Assembly (NCBI RefSeq): GCF_022419205.1
Contig: NZ_JAJOZU010000001.1
Span: 186,001 to 250,000, forward strand
Length of the DNA stretch: 64,000 bases
DNA from: Thermomonas alba
Lineage (GTDB): Bacteria; Pseudomonadota; Gammaproteobacteria; Xanthomonadales; Xanthomonadaceae
Direction of reading: 5' to 3'
Positions within the stretch are counted from its first letter, which is position 1. Each line of letters starts with the position of its first letter. Positions 58,092-64,000 of this stretch are shown here, piece by piece. The notes beneath the pieces were generated by a model. The model did not search any database. It was given only the letters and a program-made list of their open reading frames with translations, and was not told the origin of the DNA. A program made the translations under genes and the position numbers.

Positions 58092-58586
58092 TCATTCGGC
58101 CACGAGGTCGCGCAGGTAGAAGCGATTGCAGCCGCCGTGCCCGGTGGCGCCCAGCGGGGCGTCGAGGCGGCGAAAGCCGCTGCGCTCGTACAGCCGCATC
58201 GCCGCGTCCATCCCGGTCAGGGTCTCCAGGTAGCAGCGGGTGAAGCCGAAGCCGCGCGCGGTCTCCAGGCAGCGCGCCATCAGCGCCGTGCCGGCGCCAA
58301 GCCCGCGCGCCTCGCGCAGGAAATACATCTTGCGCAACTCGCAGGTGTCGGGATCGCCGCCGGAAAGCGGCGCGATGCCGCCGCCTCCGACCACGCGCCC
58401 GTCGCGTTCGGCCACGAAATAGGCATGTCGCGGTGCGGCGTAGGCGCGGCTCATCCAGTCCACTTCCGGGTCGGCGATGGCAAAGCCGCTGCCCACCGCG
58501 CCGAACTCCGGCATCACGGTGCGGATGATGGCGGCAATGGCCGCATCGTCACTGGGTTGGATCGGGCGCAGGAGAAATGGAGGCAT
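58092..58586 (-). CDS. GNAT-family N-acetyltransferase
   Basis: A 164-residue acyl-CoA transferase with the acetyl-CoA binding loop in REARGLGAGTALMARCLETA (Q/RxxGxG/A) and upstream beta strands GRVVGGGGIAPLSG and CELRKMYFL. The ending LGATGHGGCNRFYLRDL is usual for small bacterial GNATs of the PaiA/ElaA-like type. Substrate unknown. It sits between the SDR and the HMG-CoA lyase gene on the same strand with about 30-70 base gaps, so it may share their transcript. Confidence 0.88.
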   Translation of the reverse strand: MPPFLLRPIQPSDDAAIAAIIRTVMPEFGAVGSGFAIADPEVDWMSRAYAAPRHAYFVAERDGRVVGGGGIAPLSGGDPDTCELRKMYFLREARGLGAGTALMARCLETARGFGFTRCYLETLTGMDAAMRLYERSGFRRLDAPLGATGHGGCNRFYLRDLVAE

Positions 58587-58616
58587 GTGGGAGCGGGCAG
58601 GCGGCAGGAGAGAGGA

Positions 58617-59525
58617 TCAGGAGGACAGCGCGCGGCCGACCTTGCTGCCGGTTTCGCGCCCGAGCAGGCCGGCCAGCCAGCGCCCGGTCTCGGCCAGGCG
58701 CGCCAGGTCCACCCCGGTTTCGATGCCCAGTCCGTGCAGCATGTACACCAGATCCTCGCTGGCGAGGTTGCCGCTGGCGCCTTTCGCATACGGGCAGCCG
58801 CCGGCGCCGGCCACCGCGCTGTCCACCACCGCCACGCCTTCCTCCAGGCAGGCCAGCACGTTCGCCAGTGCCTGCCCGTAGGTATCGTGGAAATGGATCG
58901 CCAGCGCGGCCATCGGCACTTCGCCGGCGACCGCGCGCAGCATCGCGCGCGCCTTGCCCGGGGTACCGACGCCGATGGTGTCGCCGAGCGAGATTTCGTA
59001 GCAGCCCATCTGATACAGGGCGCGCGCCACGCGCACCACGTCGGCCAGCGGCACCTCGCCCTGGTAGGGGCAGCCGAGCACGGTGGAGACGTAGCCGCGC
59101 ACGCGCACCCCGTCGGCGCGGGCGCGCTCCAGCACAGGCTGGAAGCGCTGCAGCGACTCCTCGATCCCGGCGTTGGTGTTCCTGCGGTTGAACGCCTCGG
59201 AGGCCGCGGTGAACACCGCCACTTCCCGCGCGCCGGCGGCAAGGGCGCGGTCGTAGCCGGCTTCGTTCGGCACCAGCACCGGGTAGGACACGCCCGGCGC
59301 GCGCGCGATCCCGGCCAGCACCTCGGCGGCATCGGCCATCTGCGGCACCCACTTCGGGCTGACGAAGGCGGTGGCCTCGATGCTGCGCAGGCCGGTTTGC
59401 GACAGGCGGTCGATCAGCTCGATCTTGCGCGCGGTGCCGATGTCGGTCTTCTCGTTCTGCAGCCCGTCGCGCGGGCCGACTTCCACGATGCGGACGGCGG
59501 CGGGCATGGCAGCGGATGCGGACAT
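58617..59525 (-). CDS. mvaB: Hydroxymethylglutaryl-CoA lyase
   Basis: Splits HMG-CoA into acetoacetate and acetyl-CoA, the last step of leucine degradation. The 302-residue TIM barrel has [13 protein letters not shown] at the N-terminus (catalytic Arg/Asp), the [14 protein letters not shown] metal block and the signature [26 protein letters not shown] with the catalytic cysteine. The start at 59525 (MSASAAMP) lies four bases after the carboxylase stop with a GGAGG ten bases upstream; ATG 59507 is an alternative. Also called LiuE in Pseudomonas. Confidence 0.94.
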   Translation of the reverse strand: MSASAAMPAAVRIVEVGPRDGLQNEKTDIGTARKIELIDRLSQTGLRSIEATAFVSPKWVPQMADAAEVLAGIARAPGVSYPVLVPNEAGYDRALAAGAREVAVFTAASEAFNRRNTNAGIEESLQRFQPVLERARADGVRVRGYVSTVLGCPYQGEVPLADVVRVARALYQMGCYEISLGDTIGVGTPGKARAMLRAVAGEVPMAALAIHFHDTYGQALANVLACLEEGVAVVDSAVAGAGGCPYAKGASGNLASEDLVYMLHGLGIETGVDLARLAETGRWLAGLLGRETGSKVGRALSS

Positions 59526-59529
59526 GGGA

Positions 59530-61530
59530 TCAATCCTCCAGCACGGCCAGCACGGCATCGGCATCCACGAAGTCGCCGGCGGCGGCGCGCAGCTCCGCCA
59601 GCACGCCGTCGCGCGGGGCCTTCAGGGCCAGCTCCATCTTCATCGCCTCCAGCACCAGCACCACCTCGCCGGCTTTGACCGACTGTCCGGGGCGGGCCTG
59701 CACCAGCACTACGCGGCCGGGCATCGGCGCGCGGATGCGGTGGTCGCCGGCGGCCTCGCCGCCGCCGCCGTCGCGGTTGCCGGCGTCGATCCGCAGGGTC
59801 AGCCGGGTGTGGCCATCATGCACCTGCACCTGGCCGGTGGCGAGATCGGTGTCGGCGTGGAAGCGGCGCATCGCGCCGTCGATGCGCAGGCTGAGCGCGC
59901 CGTCCTGCCAGCGTGCGCCATCGATCACGTGGGGATGTCCGTCACGCAGCACACGATAGTGGCCGCCGTGGCCGTGCGCACGCAGTTCGATCCTGGCCTC
60001 GCCGTGCAGCAGGTGCAGCCGGCGCGCGCCGGCATGGCCCAGGCGCCAGCCGTCGGCCAGCGCCCATGGCGAGGTTGGGTCGGGCGAGGCCGCGGCCGCC
60101 GTGGCGGCTGCCGCTTCCTGCGCCAGCAGGCAGGCGCAGGCGGCGGCCAGCACCGCGGACGGCTCCGGGCAGGCGGGGGCGAGGAATTCGTCGAGATGGC
60201 GGTCGAGGTAGCTGGTGTCGATCCGCGCCTCCACCACCGCCGGGTGCCGCACCAGCCGTTCGAGGAAGGCCACGTTCGATTTCGGGCCCGCGATCCGGCA
60301 GTGCGCCAGCGCCTCGCGCAGGCGCGCCAGCGCGCGCGGGCGGTCTTCGTCCCACACGATGAGCTTGGCGATCATCGGGTCGTAGAAAATGGTGACGGTG
60401 TCGCCCTCGACCACGCCCGCGTCGATCCGCACGTGCCGCGACGGCGGCGGCAGGCGCAGCGTCTGCAGGGTGCCGGAGCCGGGCAGGAAGCCGGCATCGG
60501 GGTCTTCCGCATACAGCCGCACCTCGATCGCATGGCCGCGCTGCACGATGGCCTCCTGCGCCAGCGGCAGCGGCTCGCCGGCGGCGATCCGCAGCTGCCA
60601 TTCCACCAGGTCGAGCCCGGTCACCAGCTCGGTGACCGGGTGTTCCACCTGCAGGCGGGTGTTGATCTCCATGAAGAAGAACTCGCCGCTTGGGGCCACG
60701 ATGAACTCCACCGTGCCGGCGTTGGCATAATCGATCGCGCGCGCCGCCTGCACCGCCGCGGCGCCCATCGCGGCGCGCAGCTCCGGGGTGAGGAACGGCG
60801 AGGGCGATTCCTCCAGCACCTTCTGGTAGCGGCGCTGCGCCGAGCACTCGCGCTCGCCCAGATGCAGCGCATGGCCGTGATGGTCGGCGAATACCTGGAT
60901 CTCGATGTGGCGCGGATGCTCGATGTAGCGCTCCAGCAGCACGCGGTCGCGGCCGAAGGCGTTTTTGGCCTCGCGCTGGCAGCTTTCCAGGGCGGAAGCG
61001 AACTCGAAGGGTTCGCGCACGATGCGCATGCCCTTACCGCCGCCGCCGTGCGCGGCCTTGATCATCAGCGGGTAGCCGATGCGGTCGGCCTCGCGCTGCA
61101 GCCGCTCGGGCGACTGGTCCTCGCCGGTGTAGCCCGGCACCACCGGCACGCCGGCGGCGGCCATCAGGTCCTTGGCGCCGGCCTTGCTGCCCATCTTGCG
61201 CATCGAGGCGCCGGATGGGCCCACGAACACCAGCCCGGCGGCCTGCACCGCGTCGGCGAAGTCGGCGTTCTCGGACAGAAAGCCGTAGCCGGGGTGGATC
61301 GCCTGCGCGCCGGTCTTCCTCGCCACTTCGAGGATGGCGTCGCCGCGCAGGTAGCTGTCCTGCGGGCGCGGGCCGCCGATGCAGTGCGCCTCGTCGGCCA
61401 GCCGCACGTGCTGGGCGTCGGCGTCGGCCTCGGAGAACACCGCGATAGTGCGGATGCCGAGCTTGCGCGCGGTGCGGATCACGCGGCAGGCGATTTCGCC
61501 GCGGTTGGCGATGAGCAGGGATTCGAACAT
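59530..61530 (-). CDS. Biotin-dependent acyl-CoA carboxylase alpha subunit, probable 3-methylcrotonyl-CoA carboxylase
   Basis: A 666-residue biotin carboxylase/biotin carrier fusion. The N-terminal biotin carboxylase domain (1-about 450) has [28 protein letters not shown] (ATP grasp), [27 protein letters not shown]; the middle BT region follows, and the C-terminal BCCP domain has the biotin lysine K631 in EAMKM. Context (HMG-CoA lyase after it, methylglutaconyl-CoA hydratase before it) favours methylcrotonyl-CoA carboxylase (LiuD/MccA); propionyl-CoA or geranyl-CoA carboxylase are alternatives. ATG at 61530 overlaps the preceding stop. Confidence 0.9.
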   Translation of the reverse strand: MFESLLIANRGEIACRVIRTARKLGIRTIAVFSEADADAQHVRLADEAHCIGGPRPQDSYLRGDAILEVARKTGAQAIHPGYGFLSENADFADAVQAAGLVFVGPSGASMRKMGSKAGAKDLMAAAGVPVVPGYTGEDQSPERLQREADRIGYPLMIKAAHGGGGKGMRIVREPFEFASALESCQREAKNAFGRDRVLLERYIEHPRHIEIQVFADHHGHALHLGERECSAQRRYQKVLEESPSPFLTPELRAAMGAAAVQAARAIDYANAGTVEFIVAPSGEFFFMEINTRLQVEHPVTELVTGLDLVEWQLRIAAGEPLPLAQEAIVQRGHAIEVRLYAEDPDAGFLPGSGTLQTLRLPPPSRHVRIDAGVVEGDTVTIFYDPMIAKLIVWDEDRPRALARLREALAHCRIAGPKSNVAFLERLVRHPAVVEARIDTSYLDRHLDEFLAPACPEPSAVLAAACACLLAQEAAAATAAAASPDPTSPWALADGWRLGHAGARRLHLLHGEARIELRAHGHGGHYRVLRDGHPHVIDGARWQDGALSLRIDGAMRRFHADTDLATGQVQVHDGHTRLTLRIDAGNRDGGGGEAAGDHRIRAPMPGRVVLVQARPGQSVKAGEVVLVLEAMKMELALKAPRDGVLAELRAAAGDFVDADAVLAVLED

Positions 61531-62315
61531 CAGCGGGGCATCCAGCGGGGCTTGCGTTTTTCCAGGAAAGCGGCGATGCCTTCCTGGCCCTCGGGGGAGA
61601 CGCGCAGGCGGGCGATCAGGGCGGCGTTGTCGGCGTCGTGTCTGGCGCCGTCGTGATGCGCGCACACGGCACGCACCAGCTGCTTGGCGGTCGCGCTCGC
61701 CCGCGGGGCGGCGTTCAGCAGTAGATCGACCTGGCGCTGCACCGCCGCATCCAGCGTCTCCGTGGGAACGACCTGATGCAGCAGGCCAATGCGCAGGGCT
61801 TCGGCGGCATCGAAGATTTCAGCGGTTGCGAAATAGCGGCGCGCGTTGCGGCTGCCGATGGCGGCGATCACATACGGCGAGATCACCGCCGGCAGCAGGC
61901 CCAGCCTGCTTTCGGTCAGGCCGAACTTCGCCGTGGGCACCCCGATGGCGATGTCGCAGCAGGCCACCAGGCCCACCCCGCCGCCGTAGGCATCGCCGTG
62001 GACGCGCGCGATGGTCGGCTTCGGCAGTTCGTCCAGGGTGCGCATCAGGCGGGCGAGGGCGAGCGAATCCTCGCGGTTTTGCTCCTCGCTGGCGGCGGCC
62101 ATGGCGCGCATCCAGTTCAGATCGGCGCCGGCGGAGAACGCGGGGCCGTCGCCTTCGAGCACCACGACGCGCACGTCGGGGGCGGTTGCCAGCGTCTGCA
62201 GGGCAGCGGTGAGTTCCGCGATCAGCGCGGCGTCGAAGGCGTTACGCAGATCAGGGCGCGTCAGGCGCAGGCGCGCGAGTGGACCCTGGCGGTCGAGGTG
62301 CAGGGCAGCGGGCAT
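61530..62315 (-). CDS. Enoyl-CoA hydratase/isomerase, probable methylglutaconyl-CoA hydratase
   Basis: A 261-residue crotonase-family protein. It has the oxyanion-hole segments GPAFSAGADLNWM and VHGDAYGGGVGLVACCDIAIG and the glutamate-bearing FGLTESRLGLLPAVISPYV, and lies directly upstream of the carboxylase gene with a one-base overlap, so a methylglutaconyl-CoA hydratase (LiuC) role in leucine degradation is likely. The ATG at 62315 is chosen; the in-frame upstream ATG at 62369 adds Arg-rich sequence not typical of the family. liuA and liuB are not adjacent because feoA lies on the other strand. Confidence 0.9.
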   Translation of the reverse strand: MPAALHLDRQGPLARLRLTRPDLRNAFDAALIAELTAALQTLATAPDVRVVVLEGDGPAFSAGADLNWMRAMAAASEEQNREDSLALARLMRTLDELPKPTIARVHGDAYGGGVGLVACCDIAIGVPTAKFGLTESRLGLLPAVISPYVIAAIGSRNARRYFATAEIFDAAEALRIGLLHQVVPTETLDAAVQRQVDLLLNAAPRASATAKQLVRAVCAHHDGARHDADNAALIARLRVSPEGQEGIAAFLEKRKPRWMPR

Positions 62316-62415
62316 GGGCGCAGCGGGTCTCCGGGAGTTTCGGGCCAAGCGCAATGATAAACGCCACATTGGCCGGGCTTGCGCAGGATCAAGGCGGCGC
62401 TTCCTCTTGGTGCTA

Positions 62416-62431
62416 GAATCGAGAACGATTC
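62416..62431 (+). promoter_or_regulatory. Predicted Fur box for feoAB
   Basis: Perfect inverted repeat GAATCG-AGAA-CGATTC, 20 bases before the feoA ATG, resembling the GC-adapted Fur boxes of Xanthomonas-type genomes (reverse complement contains GAATCGTTCTCG). A TAGAAT -10-like hexamer (62414-62419) overlaps it. Placement over the promoter fits iron-dependent repression. Confidence 0.65.
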
Positions 62432-62450
62432 CTATTTGTGTGCCGCCTGC

Positions 62451-62702
62451 ATGGTGCTGACCGAACTTCCGCCGCGCAAATCCGCCGTCGTTGCCGCGGT
62501 CGATGAGCGCGCGCCCAACGACCCAGTGGCGCGCCGGCTACGTGAACTCGGGTTCGTCGCCGGCGAGCCGGTCACGGTGGTCGCGACCGGGCCTCTGGGC
62601 GCCGACCCGCTGCTGGTGCAGGTGGGCTTCACCCGCTTCGCGCTGCGCAGGGTCGAGGCCGCACGCGTGCGTCTGCGCGGCCATGACGGAGCCGGCGCAT
62701 GA
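62451..62702 (+). CDS. feoA: Ferrous iron transport protein A
   Basis: Small 83-residue SH3-like cytosolic protein that helps FeoB. The sequence shows the FeoA pattern RLRELGFVAGEPVTVVATGPLGADPLLVQVGFTRFALRRVEAARV. The ATG at 62451 is preferred over the longer frame from 62379, which would start before the Fur site. ATGA overlap with feoB. Confidence 0.93.
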   Translation: MVLTELPPRKSAVVAAVDERAPNDPVARRLRELGFVAGEPVTVVATGPLGADPLLVQVGFTRFALRRVEAARVRLRGHDGAGA

Positions 62703-64000
62703 GTCATTCCGTCGCCGTTTCGCGTATCGCCCTGGTCGGTAATCCCAACTGCGGCAAGACTGCGCTGTTCAATCTGCTCACCGGCAGCCGCCAGAAGGTG
62801 GCCAACTATGCCGGTGTCACCGTCGAGCGTAAGGAGGGCTGGCTGACGCTGCCGTCCGGGCAGCGCTGTTCGGTGCTGGACTTGCCGGGCGCCTACAGCC
62901 TGCATGCGGCCAGCCTGGACGAGGCGGTGACGCGCGATTTGATCCGCGGCTTCTATCCCGGCGAGCCGGCTCCGGACGTCCTGGTATGCGTGGTGGATGC
63001 CACCAATCTGCGCTTGCACCTGCGTTTCGTGCTGGAGCTGCGTGCGCTCGGGCGCCCGATGCTGGTGGCGCTGAACATGATGGACGTGGCGCGCCGGCGC
63101 GGGATCGCGATCGACGCCGCGGCCTTGGCGCGCGAACTCGGGGTGCCGGTGGTGGAGACGGTGGCGGTGCGCCGCGACGGCGCGCAGGCGCTGGTGCAGG
63201 CTCTGCAGCACATGCCGGCAGCGCCGCCCGAGACCCGGCAGCTCGACGAGGCGGCACTGCACGCCGAGGTGCGCAGGCTGCTGGGGTTGGCGGTGCGCAT
63301 GCCGCGCCGCACCGCGGCGATCGACGATGCGCTCGACCGTTGGCTGCTGCATCCAGTGGTTGGGCTGCTGGTGCTGGCGCTGGTGATGTTCCTGATCTTC
63401 CAGGCGGTGTACGCCTGGTCCGCGCCGCTGATGGAGGCGATCGAGGCAGCCACCACCTGGGTCGGCGTCCAGCTCGGTCAGGCGTTGCCCGAAGGACCGC
63501 TGCGCAGCCTGCTGGTGGACGGTGTGATCGCCGGAGCCGGCAGCGTGCTGGTGTTCCTGCCGCAGATCCTGATTCTGTTTTTGTTCATCCTGGCGCTGGA
63601 GGAATCCGGCTATCTGCCGCGCGCGGCATTCCTGCTGGACCGGCCGATGGCGGCGGCGGGCCTGTCCGGACGCAGTTTCATCCCGCTGCTGTCCAGCTTC
63701 GCCTGCGCGGTGCCCGGCATCATGGCCACGCGTTCGATCCAGGACCCGCGCGACCGCCTGACCACGATCCTGGTCGCGCCGCTGATGACCTGCTCGGCGC
63801 GGCTGCCCATCTACACGCTGCTGATCGGCGCGTTCGTGCCGCGGCGCGACGTCTGGCTCGGGCTGAACCTGCAGGGGTTGGTGCTGTTCGGTCTGTATAT
63901 GGCCGGCATCCTCAGCGCGCTGCTGGTGTCTTTCGCGATGAAGACATGGCGTCATGATGGGAGCGAGCATCCGTTGCTGATGGAACTGCCGTCCTACCGC
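62699..64000 (+). CDS. feoB: Ferrous iron transporter B (partial, runs off window)
   Basis: GTP-gated inner-membrane ferrous iron transporter. The first 434 codons are present: G1 motif GNPNCGKT (14-21), the G2 threonine region AGVTVERKEG, G3 DLPGAYSL, G4 NMMD, then the GDI-like helices and membrane segments from about residue 220 (VVGLLVLALVMFLIFQAVYAW) and PQILILFLFILALEESGYLPRAAF with the gate-motif SFACAVPGI. Frame stays open to base 64000; the remaining transmembrane part is outside the window. Start ATG overlaps feoA by ATGA. Confidence 0.95.
   Translation, partial: MSHSVAVSRIALVGNPNCGKTALFNLLTGSRQKVANYAGVTVERKEGWLTLPSGQRCSVLDLPGAYSLHAASLDEAVTRDLIRGFYPGEPAPDVLVCVVDATNLRLHLRFVLELRALGRPMLVALNMMDVARRRGIAIDAAALARELGVPVVETVAVRRDGAQALVQALQHMPAAPPETRQLDEAALHAEVRRLLGLAVRMPRRTAAIDDALDRWLLHPVVGLLVLALVMFLIFQAVYAWSAPLMEAIEAATTWVGVQLGQALPEGPLRSLLVDGVIAGAGSVLVFLPQILILFLFILALEESGYLPRAAFLLDRPMAAAGLSGRSFIPLLSSFACAVPGIMATRSIQDPRDRLTTILVAPLMTCSARLPIYTLLIGAFVPRRDVWLGLNLQGLVLFGLYMAGILSALLVSFAMKTWRHDGSEHPLLMELPSYR

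Noticed and set aside
57207-59678. 823-codon plus-strand open frame
   Set aside because: It lies opposite the SDR, GNAT and HMG-CoA lyase genes, all of which have clear family motifs on the minus strand.
59371-61656. 761-codon plus-strand open frame
   Set aside because: Opposite the carboxylase alpha subunit with intact biotin carboxylase and BCCP motifs.
61531-61665. Longer start for the carboxylase alpha subunit
   Set aside because: The upstream extension is Arg/Pro-rich and overlaps the hydratase gene; the family begins [12 protein letters not shown] at 61530.

Overview
The window is chromosomal DNA from a GC-rich gammaproteobacterium, most probably a member of the Xanthomonadaceae/Lysobacteraceae (Xanthomonas, Lysobacter, Luteimonas relatives). 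The strongest markers are the acetylated arginine route (an N-acetylornithine carbamoyltransferase, an acetylcitrulline-type deacetylase and a fused N-acetylglutamate synthase/kinase in one cluster), the type IV pilus protein FimX beside EpmB and EF-P, a DksA with a long lysine/alanine-rich tail, and HisB without its usual zinc ligands. Genes are densely packed, many overlap by ATGA, and I see no insertion sequence, prophage, CRISPR array or rRNA. The only tRNA is tRNA-Pro(CGG).

Layout. 1-9 kb: periplasmic Dcp peptidase, glutathione peroxidase, Fpr, class I fumarase, two paralogous small proteins of unknown function, a membrane protein, an anchored cytochrome c, PhaB, GluQ-RS. 9-20.5 kb: HtpX, FimX, EpmB/EF-P (divergent), mtaD-ubiG-gph/mupP plus a squalene-synthase-like gene, FolE2, an M23 peptidase with YidD, and DksA. 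20.5-24.2 kb: MFS exporter, SufE, CysS, and a secreted protein. 24.2-31.5 kb: the arg cluster argF'-argG-argE-argAB-argC-argH, preceded by a possible leader-peptide/terminator module. 31.5-34 kb: flagellar motor motAB and tRNA-Pro. 34-45 kb: a histidine block, with hisS-hutH, a strong terminator, a 40-bp octamer-repeat operator, a TrpR-family regulator and the full hisGDCBHAF(IE) operon.

45-56.6 kb: a membrane diguanylate cyclase, a secreted metallophosphatase, methionine salvage genes mtnBDC with a second class II aldolase, a HiPIP, an amino acid permease, a Nudix hydrolase, and the divergent pair serA / D-2-hydroxyglutarate dehydrogenase-like flavoprotein. 56.6-64 kb: an EfpL-type EF-P paralogue, a short-chain dehydrogenase, a GNAT enzyme, leucine/isovalerate catabolism genes (HMG-CoA lyase, biotin-dependent carboxylase alpha subunit, methylglutaconyl-CoA hydratase) and, behind a predicted Fur site, feoA and the start of feoB, cut by the window end.

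The most interesting unexplained signals are (1) the array of five contiguous 8-bp units directly upstream of the TrpR-like gene that heads the his operon, (2) the Arg-containing short reading frame plus intrinsic terminator immediately before argF', a layout with no room for a promoter after the terminator, (3) the DksA gene with an H1-like tail and an in-frame internal start with its own ribosome binding site, and (4) the paired paralogues translationally coupled to gpx and to fumarase. Functional calls rest on reading motifs by eye; no database search was run.
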